Shown in pieces: positions 27,957 through 37,130 of a stretch of 64,000 nucleotides of DNA (position 1 is its first letter; each line of letters opens with the position of its first letter). The stretch spans positions 1 to 64,000 of the forward strand of contig JBFJOO010000014.1 of the NCBI GenBank assembly GCA_041617635.1, written 5' to 3'. The position numbers were made by a program, and so were the translations under genes. The DNA is from JAABRB01 sp041617635 (GTDB lineage: Bacteria > Pseudomonadota > Gammaproteobacteria > Burkholderiales > SG8-39). The notes under the pieces were generated by a model. It saw only the letters and a list, made by a program, of their open reading frames with translations. It was not told where the DNA came from and ran no database searches.

Positions 27957-28466
27957 TTAGAGTCCGAGCTTGGTCGCGGAGACGGCCGGGACCGAGCTGT
28001 GCCAGATCTCCTCGAAGCGCTCGCGCATGGCGTGCGCCTCCTTCTGATCGTCGGTGAGCACGACGCCGCGCGACTGTGCGGCCACCGCCCGCCGGATCAC
28101 GTGCTCGGCGTCGACGAGGACGAAGCAATCCTGAGCACGTGCGGCATCGCCTTCGGTGCGATGCACTGCAATGTTCGTGCCGAGCTGGGTGAGCAGATCC
28201 ATCATGCGCGGCGTGTGACGCGCGAGATGATCTGGATCGTGCACCGCGATGTAGAGCCGGTTGTCGCGATTCGCCGTCAAGAATCGGCGCAGGCTCTCGA
28301 CCCGGTCGGGAGCGTTGAGCTCGAGCTGCACCAGATCGGGATCGAAGATGCGCAGCTCCCGGCGGACGTGCGCGACGAGCTCGTCAAAGGCGGCGAGATA
28401 TTCGCTGCGTACCGTGATCACCCGGCGCGCGGGCTGCGGAACAAGGTGGGCGAGCGTCTTATCCAT
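27957..28466 (-). CDS. Conserved protein of unknown function next to roxA
   Basis: The protein has 169 residues and no signal or membrane segment. It has an alpha/beta pattern (VITVRSEYLAAFDELVAHVRRELRIFDPDL, then NRLYIAVHDPDHL and DCFVLVDAEHVIRRAV) that could be a phospholipase-D-like half domain, but the catalytic HKD motif is absent. The start overlaps the end of roxA by eight bases, which suggests coupled expression. Function is not known. Confidence 0.75.
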   Translation of the reverse strand: MDKTLAHLVPQPARRVITVRSEYLAAFDELVAHVRRELRIFDPDLVQLELNAPDRVESLRRFLTANRDNRLYIAVHDPDHLARHTPRMMDLLTQLGTNIAVHRTEGDAARAQDCFVLVDAEHVIRRAVAAQSRGVVLTDDQKEAHAMRERFEEIWHSSVPAVSATKLGL

Positions 28467-29586
28467 CGGTTACCCCCAGTTCGAGATATCCGGACTGAAA
28501 CCAAGTGTAAAGCAGCCGGGCGGCGTTTTCCGCGGGCAAAATCCCCGGTTCGAGCGCGCGCCGGTCGGCCAGTCGCGCGAGGAGGGCCCGATCTTCGCGG
28601 GCCGTCACGGGCTCACCATTCACGAAAAATCGGCTTCCGCGGTAAAGCATGATCGTCGCCGCGGCGAGACGAATCCCCCGCTCGGCGATCGAGCGCCTGA
28701 ATGCGCGCAGTCCGGGCCGCCGCGCCGGCCGCTCGAACCGGACGTGGGGCTTGGGTTCGCTCAGGTGGCATCCGAGGAACTCCTGGACCTCGGACCGCGT
28801 GCCCGGCAGGCCGCGCAACAGACGTGCATATCGTTCGAGGAGCTCTTCCCCCAGCCGGGCGGGATGACGCTGCGGCTTCAAGCCCGGATCGGCGTAGACG
28901 CCTTGGCGCGTGACTCGATCCTCCAGGAACTGCAGGAATCCGGTGGCAAGCTCTTGGGCGGTGGGCGCGCGAAAGCCGATCGAGTAGGTCAGGCAGGGCT
29001 CGAGCGCGGTTCCCTCGTGTGCCCAGCCCGGGGGGACATAGAGGAGATCGCCCGCCTCCAGCACCCACTCCTGCTCGGGTCGGAAGTCGCTCAGGATCTT
29101 GAGAGGCGCGCCCGCCTGGAGACGAAATGCGCGGGGCCGCGCGAGGCGCCAGCGGCGCCTTCCCATGCCCTGCAGCAGGAAGACGTCGTAGGAATCGAGA
29201 TGCGGTCCGACGCCGCCCCCGGGCGCGGCATAGCTCACCATGACGTCGTCGAGCCGGGCATAGGAGGCGAAAGCGAACTTCCGCATCAAGCGATCGACCG
29301 CGGGCGCGAAATGATTGACCCCCTGCACGAGCAATGTCCAGCGCGAGTCGGGCATGCGCGCCAGCGCGGCGCGTGAGAACGGTCCGTGCGCGAGCAACCA
29401 CTTCCGGCCGGAGCGATGCACCAGGCGCGATTCGGCGTCGTCGCGCGCGGCGAGTCGCATGAGTGCTGCGACCGTCAGGGGATCGCGAAACGCGGCGATT
29501 GCTCCCCGCACCAGAAGTGGTCGGCGTTGCCAGTGGCGGGCGAGGAAGACGCGCGGCGTGAGCCCGCCGAGCAACGAGAAACGCAT
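28459..29586 (-). CDS. roxA: Ribosomal protein uL16 arginine hydroxylase (JmjC cupin, RoxA/YcfD-like)
   Basis: This 375-residue Fe(II)/2-oxoglutarate oxygenase has the metal triad HLD (in VGPHLDSYDVFLLQG, about residue 128) and a later His in GWAHEGTAL. The N-terminal GLTPRVFLARHWQRRPLLVRG and the C-terminal winged-helix region match the RoxA family, which hydroxylates an arginine of ribosomal protein uL16. A TATAAT on the minus strand (29598-29593) would place the transcript start at or next to the ATG, so the mRNA may be nearly leaderless. Confidence 0.88.
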   Translation of the reverse strand: MRFSLLGGLTPRVFLARHWQRRPLLVRGAIAAFRDPLTVAALMRLAARDDAESRLVHRSGRKWLLAHGPFSRAALARMPDSRWTLLVQGVNHFAPAVDRLMRKFAFASYARLDDVMVSYAAPGGGVGPHLDSYDVFLLQGMGRRRWRLARPRAFRLQAGAPLKILSDFRPEQEWVLEAGDLLYVPPGWAHEGTALEPCLTYSIGFRAPTAQELATGFLQFLEDRVTRQGVYADPGLKPQRHPARLGEELLERYARLLRGLPGTRSEVQEFLGCHLSEPKPHVRFERPARRPGLRAFRRSIAERGIRLAAATIMLYRGSRFFVNGEPVTAREDRALLARLADRRALEPGILPAENAARLLYTWFQSGYLELGVTDG

Positions 29587-29592
29587 CCCGAA

Positions 29593-29640
29593 ATTATAGG
29601 AGGTCGCGCCACTTTACGTGGCGCGAAACTGGTTTAGAAT
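29593..29640. promoter_or_regulatory. Divergent roxA / peroxiredoxin promoter region with palindrome
   Basis: A perfect 9-bp inverted repeat, TCGCGCCAC (29604-29612) and GTGGCGCGA (29618-29626), with a TTTAC centre, lies between the two divergent genes. On the minus strand TATAAT occupies 29598-29593. On the plus strand TTTACG (29613-29618), a 16-bp spacer and TAGAAT (29635-29640) form a possible promoter, with the palindrome over its -35. The palindrome could be an operator or a hairpin. Confidence 0.45.
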
Positions 29641-29665
29641 CGCCGCGACTCACAGATCGCCTCGC

Positions 29666-30136
29666 ATGCTAGAGCCCGGACAAGCCGCACCGCCGTTCTC
29701 CCTGCCGGATGCCGACATGGAGACCGTGAGCCTCGCAAGGCTCAAGGGTCGCAAGAACGTGGTGCTCTACTTCTACGCGAAGGACGGGACGCCCGCCTGC
29801 ACTCTCATGGCGATCGAGTTCAGCGACCTGGAAGATCAGTTCGCCGCGGAGGACTGCGTCGTCATGGGGATCTCCTGCGACGACTGCATCACTCACGCGG
29901 AATTTCGCGACGAGAACGGTCTCTCAATCACGCTGCTCGCCGACTCGGAGGGCGAGGTCTGCCGCAAGTACGGCGTCTGGCGCGACCCGGAGTCGGAGGG
30001 TCAGCGGCGCAGCTGCGTGGTGCGCTCCACGTTCGTGATCGACAAGAAGGGCATCGTGCGGCACGCGCTTTACGGCGTCACGCCGCGCGGACACGCGGAG
30101 GAATTGCTCGACCTCGTGCGTGGATTGCGTGCGTGA
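29666..30136 (+). CDS. bcp: Peroxiredoxin (BCP/PrxQ type)
   Basis: This 156-residue thiol peroxidase has the thioredoxin fold. The peroxidatic cysteine is in the variant motif GTPACTLMAIEF (about residue 45; usually TPGCT). Further cysteines, including the pair in SCDDC, are available for resolution. The ATG at 29666 gives the family length; an upstream frame lacks support. Its stop overlaps the GTG start of the FKBP gene. Confidence 0.88.
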   Translation: MLEPGQAAPPFSLPDADMETVSLARLKGRKNVVLYFYAKDGTPACTLMAIEFSDLEDQFAAEDCVVMGISCDDCITHAEFRDENGLSITLLADSEGEVCRKYGVWRDPESEGQRRSCVVRSTFVIDKKGIVRHALYGVTPRGHAEELLDLVRGLRA

Positions 30137-30624
30137 AGATCGCGAAGGACACGATCGTCTCCCTGGACGTCGAGCTGGCCGACCTGTGGGGTAACGTGCT
30201 CGAGCGGTCCGATCAGCCGGTGGATTACCTGCACGGGGGATACGATGATCTGCTGCCCGCCGTCGAGGCGGCGCTCGAGGGGAAGCAGACCGGCGCGCGG
30301 CTGGAGCTCCGGCTCGAGCCCGAGGACGCGTTCGGCGACTACGACGCGACCCTGCTGCGGATCGAGGAGCGCGCGCGCTTTCCCGAGACGCTCGACGTGG
30401 GCATGCGGTTCGAGGGGGTCCCTGGCGAAGGTGTCGACGCGACGATCTATCGGGTCACGGACATCGCCGCGGGGAAGGTCGTTTTGGACGCTAATCACCC
30501 CTACGCTGGCGTGGCGGTCAAATTCACCTGCAAAGTCCGCAACGTGCGACGTGCGACCGCGGAAGAAATCGCGCGCGGCGGAGCCGATGGTCCCGGCGCA
30601 CTCACCCTGCAGATCGAGAAGTAG
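30133..30624 (+). CDS. slyD: FKBP-type peptidyl-prolyl isomerase (SlyD-like)
   Basis: The protein has 163 residues. The FKBP core is split by an insert-in-flap domain (about 65-130), the SlyD layout: LHGGYDDLLPAVEAALEGKQ, LEPEDAFGDYD and VVLDANHPYAG are typical. The His/Cys-rich metal-binding tail of E. coli SlyD is absent, so a nickel role is unlikely; folding help is more likely. The start GTG overlaps the peroxiredoxin stop as GTGA. It is convergent with the ABC transporter, 12 bases away. Confidence 0.87.
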   Translation: MKIAKDTIVSLDVELADLWGNVLERSDQPVDYLHGGYDDLLPAVEAALEGKQTGARLELRLEPEDAFGDYDATLLRIEERARFPETLDVGMRFEGVPGEGVDATIYRVTDIAAGKVVLDANHPYAGVAVKFTCKVRNVRRATAEEIARGGADGPGALTLQIEK

Positions 30625-30636
30625 CCCGGCGCCGCA

Positions 30637-32376
30637 TCATGCGGCAACTACCCGAGAGGCCGCAGCTCCGGGCGTGAGCTCCAGGCGGCGCGTGTGGTGC
30701 GCCCCGACCGTCGGACGGTGCGCGATGCTCACGATCGCCGAGTCGCGCAGGCGTTCGCCCAGCAACTCGTAGAGCTCGCGCTCGGTCGCCTCGTCGAGCG
30801 CAGCGGTCGCTTCGTCCAGGAACAGCCAGGCGGGCCGCAGGAGCAGCGCGCGCGCGACGGCGAGGCGCTGCTGCTCGCCGACGCTCATCTTCATCGACCA
30901 GTTGGCGATCTCGTCCAGCCGGTCCTCGAAGGATCCGAGTTTGCAGTCGCGGAGCGCGGCGCATAGCGCTTCATCGGTGAATGTGCCGGGCCCCGCCGGG
31001 TAGCTCACCGCATCGCGCAGGCTCGCGATCGGGATGTACGGTTTCTGCGGGAGAAAGAGCACTCGCGCGTCGGGCGGGAATTCGACCCGGCCGGTCCCGA
31101 ACGGCCAGATTCCGGATAGGCCCCGGAAGAGCGTGCTCTTGCCGGCGCCCGACGAGCCGGTGACCAGCAACCGCTCGCCCGGTTGGATCGCGAGACTGAC
31201 CCCCGACACGATCGGGCGGCCATCGGGCCGGTCAAGGTGCAGATCTCGCGCCACCACCGCGCCGTCGCCCTCCGCAATCACGATCCCGTCGGCACGGTCC
31301 GCGGCGCGCTTCGCATCGGCGAGCGCAAGGTTGAACGTGATCAGACGATCGACGCTCGCCTTCCAGACCGCCAGCTGGGCGTAGCTGTCGACGAACCAGG
31401 AGAGCGAGCTCTGCACCTGGCCGAACGCCGACGTGATCTGGATCAGCTGCCCGAGCGAAATGGCACCGGAGAAAAAACGCGGGAGCGCGACGAGAAAGGG
31501 AAATACCACTGCAACCTGGTTGTAGCCCACTGTGAAGGCGGTCAGGCGCTTCGTGTACCGAATGATCTCCCACCAGTTGGCCCGGATGCGTTCGAATCGT
31601 GCGAGCAGGCTCACCGACTCGCTGGGCTCGCCGCGATAGAGCGCGACGCCCTCCGCGTTCTCCCGGACGCGTATCAGCGAGAAACGGAAATCGGCCTCGA
31701 GCCGCTCCTTGTTGAAGTTCAACGGGATCAGGCGACGACCGACGTAGTGGGTGAGCACGCTGCCGAGCGTGGCGTAGATCAGGGCCGCCCAAAGCATGTA
31801 GCCCGGAATCGTCAGCGACAGGCCCGCGATGCTCAGGGTGATCGGGCCGGATACGGTCCACAGAATGAACATGAAAGAGAGCAGCGTCACACCCTCGGAA
31901 AGCAAGCCGAGCGCAAGCGTGAGGGTGCCCGTCGTGAAATTGTTCAGGTCCTCCGAAATGCGCTGATCCGGATTGTCCGTGGTGCGACCGCTCAGCTCCA
32001 GGCGGTAGTACGTTCGATCCGCCAACCAATCTCCTAGGTACTGCTTCGTGAGCCATACGCGCCAGCGCATTTCGAGCATCTGTCGCAGGTAGAGCCGGTA
32101 GATCGAGACGGCGATGAACATCGCGGCAAGGAACCCGAAGTAGATCAGCAGGTCGCGGGCGTCGTCGGCGTTCTTCTGCTCGAGCGCGTTGAAGAAATCG
32201 CGATTCCATTGGTTGAATGCGACCAGCAGGTACACCAGCGCGAGCGAGAGCGCGACGATTGCCGCAAGCAGGCCGCGCGCACGCCAGCGTTCCTCCGCGA
32301 ACCAGTAGGGCCGCGTCAGCTTCCACACCTTGCCCAGGAATGTCCCCGCATCGACCAGCAGATGCATTCGCAGCAT
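30637..32376 (-). CDS. SbmA/BacA-like (YddA-type) ABC transporter, fused permease-ATPase
   Basis: The protein has 579 residues. The N-terminal transmembrane domain (about 1-340, five to six helices) contains SGRTTDNPDQRISEDLNNF, the hallmark of the SbmA/ABCD group. The C-terminal ATPase has Walker A TGSSGAGKST, the variant signature SVGEQQRLAVAR, and Walker B WLFLDEAT. Homologues move peptides, cobalamin or fatty acyl-CoAs; the substrate here is unknown. The start may be the ATG at 32376 or the one at 32367. Confidence 0.86.
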   Translation of the reverse strand: MLRMHLLVDAGTFLGKVWKLTRPYWFAEERWRARGLLAAIVALSLALVYLLVAFNQWNRDFFNALEQKNADDARDLLIYFGFLAAMFIAVSIYRLYLRQMLEMRWRVWLTKQYLGDWLADRTYYRLELSGRTTDNPDQRISEDLNNFTTGTLTLALGLLSEGVTLLSFMFILWTVSGPITLSIAGLSLTIPGYMLWAALIYATLGSVLTHYVGRRLIPLNFNKERLEADFRFSLIRVRENAEGVALYRGEPSESVSLLARFERIRANWWEIIRYTKRLTAFTVGYNQVAVVFPFLVALPRFFSGAISLGQLIQITSAFGQVQSSLSWFVDSYAQLAVWKASVDRLITFNLALADAKRAADRADGIVIAEGDGAVVARDLHLDRPDGRPIVSGVSLAIQPGERLLVTGSSGAGKSTLFRGLSGIWPFGTGRVEFPPDARVLFLPQKPYIPIASLRDAVSYPAGPGTFTDEALCAALRDCKLGSFEDRLDEIANWSMKMSVGEQQRLAVARALLLRPAWLFLDEATAALDEATERELYELLGERLRDSAIVSIAHRPTVGAHHTRRLELTPGAAASRVVAA

Positions 32377-32439
32377 TCGTGCTACTCCCAGGGAGGAAAT
32401 CGACCGCGCGTTGCGTGGCGGTGGTGCGAGAAGATGCGG

Positions 32440-33927
32440 TCAGGCCGCGCCGCGATTCAGCAGAGCGCGTGCGGCATCGACGACCTCGCTCGCCGTGAGA
32501 CCGATTGGCCCACGGCCTTCCGCCGTGGCGCTATCCGCCGCGGCGCCGTGCAGGTACACGCCCGCGAGGAGCGCCGGACCGGCGTCCAGGCCCTGCGCGA
32601 GAAAGCTGGCAATCATGCCGGTCAGCACGTCCCCCATGCCGGCGCTCGCCATGCCGGGGTTGCCCGAGGTATTGATCCACCAGCGCCCATCGGGTGCCGC
32701 AATGACCGTGCCATTGCCCTTCAGCGCGATCCAGCACCGGAACTGTTCCGCGATCCTGCAGGCCGCCTTTACGCGATTTGCCTGCACCGCCGCCGCATCG
32801 ACGCCGAGCAGGCGTGCTGCCTCTGCCGGGTGCGGAGTGAGGAAAGTCGCGGCGGGGCGACCGGCAAGCGCCGACTGCATGGCAGGAGACGCCGCGATGA
32901 TGTTCAGCGCATCGGCGTCGACGACAAGCGGCACTGCGAGGCCCAGACCCTGCGTGAGCAGTCGCTGCGCGCTGGCATCTGTCCCCATTCCCGGACCGAT
33001 CGCCACCGCGTTCACGGATCGTCCGGCGAGCAGCGTATCCGGATCGCGCAGCATGAGCTCCAGCTGGACGATGTCGACCTGTGGCGGAGCGTCGGCGAGC
33101 AGGCCGAGAAACACTTTTCCGGCTCCGAGGCGCATTGCCGCGCGGCCGGCGAGCAGGGCGGCACCCACCATTCCCGCCGCGCCACCGACGATCGCCACGC
33201 TTCCAGCGAGACCCTTGTGAAAGTTGCGTGGGCGGAGGACGAGCGGGGCGGCGAGCAGCGCATTATCGACGAGCCTGCCGCGCGGCGGCTGCAACGCCTC
33301 GGGATCGAGACCGATCGGGGCAGTCGACACCTCGCCGCAATAGTCCGGTCCGTCCAGCGTGAAAAGTCCTGCCTTGCGCGCGATGAACGTGATCGTGTGA
33401 GTGGCCCGCAAGGCGACGCCCATCACCATGCCGGTATCCGCGTTGATCCCGCTCGGTATGTCGAGCGCGAGCTTGCGGCTGGGGAGCCCATTGGCCTGCT
33501 CGATGAGCTCGGCATAGCGGCCGGTGATCGGACGCTCGAGTCCGATCCCGAACAGCCCGTCGACGACGAGGTCGTAGCGCGTGTCGGCGGGAATGGCCTG
33601 GAGAAGCCTGCCGTCCGCGACGCTCCACTTCTTCAGAGCGGACTTCGCATCTGCCGAATGGCGCGCCGCATCGCCGGGGAACACGACATCCACGCGGTAG
33701 AACAGGCGCTTGAGGTGAGCGGCCACCTCGAGGGCGTCGCCGCCGTTGTTGCCGGGCCCGGCCAGCACCAGGACGCCGCGTCCTTCTCCGGCGAGCGCGC
33801 GTGCCCGCTCGCCTGCCGCAACTCCAGCGCGCTCCATGAGCGGCGGCTGCGGATCATCCGCGATGGCGCGCGCCTCGAGGGCGCGTATCTCGTCGGTCAG
33901 GTAGAGCGCATGAAACGCCGGGGACAT
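32440..33927 (-). CDS. nnr: Bifunctional NAD(P)HX epimerase / dehydratase
   Basis: This 495-residue repair enzyme restores hydrated NAD(P)H. The N-terminal YjeF epimerase domain (about 1-215) has AGPGNNGGDALEVAAHL and DGLFGIGLERPI. The C-terminal kinase-like dehydratase (about 225-490) has IGPGMGTD, LTPHPAEAARLL and the nucleotide motif GNPGMASAGMGDVLTGMI. Both domains look complete. It lies just before the ABC transporter on the same strand, 63 bases apart. Confidence 0.93.
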   Translation of the reverse strand: MSPAFHALYLTDEIRALEARAIADDPQPPLMERAGVAAGERARALAGEGRGVLVLAGPGNNGGDALEVAAHLKRLFYRVDVVFPGDAARHSADAKSALKKWSVADGRLLQAIPADTRYDLVVDGLFGIGLERPITGRYAELIEQANGLPSRKLALDIPSGINADTGMVMGVALRATHTITFIARKAGLFTLDGPDYCGEVSTAPIGLDPEALQPPRGRLVDNALLAAPLVLRPRNFHKGLAGSVAIVGGAAGMVGAALLAGRAAMRLGAGKVFLGLLADAPPQVDIVQLELMLRDPDTLLAGRSVNAVAIGPGMGTDASAQRLLTQGLGLAVPLVVDADALNIIAASPAMQSALAGRPAATFLTPHPAEAARLLGVDAAAVQANRVKAACRIAEQFRCWIALKGNGTVIAAPDGRWWINTSGNPGMASAGMGDVLTGMIASFLAQGLDAGPALLAGVYLHGAAADSATAEGRGPIGLTASEVVDAARALLNRGAA

Positions 33928-33966
33928 GACGCAAAGTGTAGCGGGTTCAGCACCTCGGCGGCACGA

Positions 33967-35277
33967 TCATCCTGCCTGGGCCATGCGCGTCGGCAGCCAG
34001 GTCGCGATGCCGGGAAAGATGACGATCAGTACGACGGCGAGCAACAGGATCACAAAGAATGGAATTGCGGCGCGCGCCACGGCGAGGATGTCGTCTCCAG
34101 TGAGGCCCTGCAACACGAAGAGGTTGAACCCCACCGGTGGAGTGATCTGCGCCATCTCGACCACGAGGACGATGTAGATGCCGAACCAGATCCGGTCGAT
34201 GCCCGCCTGCTCGACCATCGGCAGAATCACGGACGTGGTCAGGACAACGACCGATATGCCGTCCAGGAAACAGCCCAGCACCACGAAAAACACGGTGAGG
34301 GCGAAGATGAGCATGTGCGGCGACAGCTCGAGCGCACCGATCCATTCTGCGAGTCGGCGCGGGATGCCGGTGAAGCCCATTGCGACGGTGAGAAACGCCG
34401 CGCCAGCGAGGATGAAGGCGATCATGCACGAGGTTCGCGTGGCTCCCATCAGACCCTCGACGAACGTTTCGCGCGTGAGCGTTCCGGACAGCCACGACAG
34501 CACGAGCGACAGGAGCACGCCCACGGCGGCGGCGTCCGTGGGCGACGCGATGCCGAGGTAAATGCTCGCGATGACCCCCGCGATCAGCAGCACGACCGGC
34601 GCGAGCTTTCGCACGCTGGCAAGTCGGTCGGCCCAGTCGAACGCTGCTTGCTCGGCGGGCACGCCGGACGGCTTGAGCAGCGCCCAGGTCACCACGTAGC
34701 CCATGAAAAGCAGGACCAGCAGGGCGCCCGGAATGATGCCCGCGATGAACAGGCGCGCGATCGACTCCTCGGTGGCGACGCCGTACACGATCAGGATGAT
34801 CGAGGGCGGAATCAGAAGACCCAGCGTTCCCGAACCCGCAAGGGTGCCGATCGCCATCCTGCGGTCGTAGCCGCGCCTCATGAGCTCCGGCATCGACATC
34901 TTGCCGATGGTCGCGGCCGTCGCGGCCGACGATCCCGACACCGCCGCGAAGATTCCGCAGCCGAGGATGTTCACGTGCAACAGCCGCCCGGGCAGTCGCG
35001 TCATCCACGGCGCGAGGCCCGCGAAGAGGTCCTCGGAGAGGCGCGAGCGGAACAGAATCTCGCCCATCCAGATGAAAAGCGGCAGGGCCGCCAGGGCCCA
35101 CGAGTTGCTCGACCCCCAGGTTGTCGTGGCGAGCACCTGACCGAGCGGCGCCTGGGTGAAGAGCGCCATGCCGATCATGCCGACCGCGAGGAGCGAGAAG
35201 GCCACCCAGATGCCGCTCGCGAGCAGCACGAACAGGAAGATCACGAGCAGCGCAGTGAGAAGCGTCGGGTCCATCAC
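33967..35277 (-). CDS. dctM: TRAP transporter large permease (DctM)
   Basis: This 436-residue inner-membrane protein with about 11-13 helices is the sodium-coupled transport subunit of a TRAP system. Family segments include AALPLFIWMGEIL, SGSSAATAATIGKMSMPEL and the late ITPPVGFNLFVLQG. The start GTG at 35277 overlaps the dctQ stop (GTGA); ATG 35274 is an alternative. Confidence 0.92.
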   Translation of the reverse strand: MMDPTLLTALLVIFLFVLLASGIWVAFSLLAVGMIGMALFTQAPLGQVLATTTWGSSNSWALAALPLFIWMGEILFRSRLSEDLFAGLAPWMTRLPGRLLHVNILGCGIFAAVSGSSAATAATIGKMSMPELMRRGYDRRMAIGTLAGSGTLGLLIPPSIILIVYGVATEESIARLFIAGIIPGALLVLLFMGYVVTWALLKPSGVPAEQAAFDWADRLASVRKLAPVVLLIAGVIASIYLGIASPTDAAAVGVLLSLVLSWLSGTLTRETFVEGLMGATRTSCMIAFILAGAAFLTVAMGFTGIPRRLAEWIGALELSPHMLIFALTVFFVVLGCFLDGISVVVLTTSVILPMVEQAGIDRIWFGIYIVLVVEMAQITPPVGFNLFVLQGLTGDDILAVARAAIPFFVILLLAVVLIVIFPGIATWLPTRMAQAG

Positions 35278-35828
35278 TCGTGCTCTGCAGGACCCCGCGC
35301 GTCGGACTGCACGTAGCCTGGTTCGCCGCCGCGCAGCAGGCTCACGAGCTCATCGAGCAGCGCTATGGCGAGGACTGCAAGTCCCAGCGCCATCGCCGCC
35401 TGCGGGATCCATAGCGGGACCGGAACGATGCCCGGTGACAGATCGCCGAACTCGATCGACTCGAGAACGAGGTCCGTGCTGTACCACGTGAAGTACACGG
35501 CGACAGCCGCGCTCGCGGCCACGCACCAGAGCTCCGCCACGCGGCGCACGCCTTTGCCGAGGTGCTGCACCACGAGCTCGACGCGGATGTGGGCGCCCGC
35601 GCGGAGCGTATAGGCGAGCGCGAGGAAGGACGACGCGGCGAGGAAGAATCCGGCGAATTCGGCGTAAGAGGGGATGACGAGCCCGATCGCCTCGCCGCCG
35701 AACGCCTTGATCAGCACGTCGATCAGGTTGGCGCCGACCTGGAGCAGCACCACGACGCAGATCGCGATCAGGAAGAACGCAGCGACCGCTCCGCTCGCCC
35801 GGTACAGTCCGTCGAGAAGCGCGCGCAT
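35274..35828 (-). CDS. dctQ: TRAP transporter small permease (DctQ)
   Basis: This 184-residue protein has four hydrophobic helices and the family arginine motif LRAGAHIRVELVVQHL. It bridges the binding protein and DctM. It is coupled to dctM by overlap and lies 73 bases after the binding-protein gene on the same strand. Confidence 0.9.
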   Translation of the reverse strand: MRALLDGLYRASGAVAAFFLIAICVVVLLQVGANLIDVLIKAFGGEAIGLVIPSYAEFAGFFLAASSFLALAYTLRAGAHIRVELVVQHLGKGVRRVAELWCVAASAAVAVYFTWYSTDLVLESIEFGDLSPGIVPVPLWIPQAAMALGLAVLAIALLDELVSLLRGGEPGYVQSDARGPAEHE

Positions 35829-35901
35829 GCCGTGGTGATCAAGGCGAGGGGCCCGGGCGCTCGCGCGCCGAGGCCCCCCGCGAGAGCAAGATCTCTTGCG
35901 G

Positions 35902-36879
35902 CTACTTCATGCTCGAGTAGGACTTCAGGATCGCCTGGCCGTCCGCGCCGGCTTTCTGGGTCCACTCGTCGGTCATCTCCTTGCCGATGCCCTTGAGCCC
36001 GGTCATGAGCGCCGGCGTCGGCGTGTGGACGGTCATGCCGTTCTCCTTGAGCACCGCGGTCTTGTCCGCGGTCTCCTTCATGCTCATCTGCCAGCCGCGC
36101 GCCTCGGCGTCCTTGGCGGCCGTCATGATCGCCTGCTGCGCCTTCTTGTCGAGCGACCGGAAAGCCTTCTTGTTCACCACGACGATGTTCTTCGGCAGCC
36201 AGGCCTGGGTGTCGTAGTAGTTCTTGACGAAATCCCACGCCTTGGAGTTTGCGCCGGTGGAGGGCGAAGTCACCATCGCGTCGACGCGCCCGGTCGTGAA
36301 CCCCTGCGGGATGTCCGGCACCTCGATCTGCGTCGGCACGGCGCCCGCCAGTTTCGCGAGCTTTTCCGTGGCGGTGTTGTAGGCGCGGAATTTCACGCCC
36401 TTCAAGTCGTCGACCGAGTTCACCGGAGACTTGGCGTAGAGCCCCTGCGGTGGCCAGGGCACCGAGAACAGGACCATCAGGCCTTCCTTGTCGAGGAGTT
36501 TCTCCGTCGGGTTGCGGGACGCCGCCCAGAGGCGCTTCGCCTCGTCGTAGCTTGTCGCAAGGAACGGCACCGAATCGACCTCGAACACCGCGTTCTCGTT
36601 CGCCAGGCGCGAAAGGAGAAACTCACCGATCGGCACTTGACCGCCGCGCACCGCGTTCTTGATCTCCGGGTGCTTGAAGAGCGAACCGTTGCTGTGGATC
36701 TTGATCTCGAGCGCTCCGTTCGTCGCCTTCGCTACATCGGCCGCGAATTGCGTGATGTTCTGGGTGTGGAAGTTCGCATCGGGGTAGGGCGTCGGCATGT
36801 CCCATTTGGTCTGCGCAAGCGCCGGCGACGCGGCGAATGCGCACGCGACGGCCGTGACGGCAAGGGTTTTCCTGATCAT
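35902..36879 (-). CDS. dctP: TRAP transporter substrate-binding protein (DctP)
   Basis: The protein has 325 residues and a signal peptide (cleavage near ALAQ-TKW). The DctP fold is clear, with FRAYNTATEKLAKLAGAVP containing the arginine that normally binds the substrate carboxylate, and QGFTTGRVDAMVTSPSTG. The ligand is probably an organic acid. ATG 36879 was chosen because GGAGG sits 7 bases upstream; an ATG at 36885 is too close to that site. It is the first gene of the dctPQM unit. Confidence 0.9.
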   Translation of the reverse strand: MIRKTLAVTAVACAFAASPALAQTKWDMPTPYPDANFHTQNITQFAADVAKATNGALEIKIHSNGSLFKHPEIKNAVRGGQVPIGEFLLSRLANENAVFEVDSVPFLATSYDEAKRLWAASRNPTEKLLDKEGLMVLFSVPWPPQGLYAKSPVNSVDDLKGVKFRAYNTATEKLAKLAGAVPTQIEVPDIPQGFTTGRVDAMVTSPSTGANSKAWDFVKNYYDTQAWLPKNIVVVNKKAFRSLDKKAQQAIMTAAKDAEARGWQMSMKETADKTAVLKENGMTVHTPTPALMTGLKGIGKEMTDEWTQKAGADGQAILKSYSSMK

Positions 36880-36939
36880 GTTCATTCCTCCGTGGGGTGA
36901 CTGGCTGTTGGCGTCGGGATTCGGACCCCGAGTGCACAC

Positions 36940-36968
36940 ACGCTAATTGAGGGTATAGCGGCTGTCAA
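36940..36968 (-). promoter_or_regulatory. Candidate dctP promoter
   Basis: On the minus strand a perfect TTGACA (36968-36963) is followed after 17 bases by TAGCGT (36945-36940). The -35 is consensus, the -10 weak. It would give a leader of about 55 bases before dctP. Confidence 0.4.
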
Positions 36969-37130
36969 CGTCGGCACGAAGGCGCGAACCTCTCGCACGG
37001 GGCGAGCGGGCCTGCGGCGGCCTCATGGTGCCGCAAACCGGGTCCCCGCAGGAGGGCGGTTGCGGCCGTAGGCGCCGGACGGGCATGGCCACTGACCCGC
37101 CTCCACGGGGCTTCCATGGTTCAGAAGCGC

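Noticed and set aside
32209..35316. A 1035-codon open frame on the plus strand antisense to nnr and dctM
   Set aside because: It is an artefact of high GC: the product is extremely Arg/His/Asp-rich and low in hydrophobic residues, and both opposite-strand genes are clear family members.
37030..37066. Imperfect inverted repeat (GCCGCAAACCG / CGGTTGCGGC) after the LhgO-like gene
   Set aside because: It has a bulge and no T-tract; it is too weak to call a terminator.
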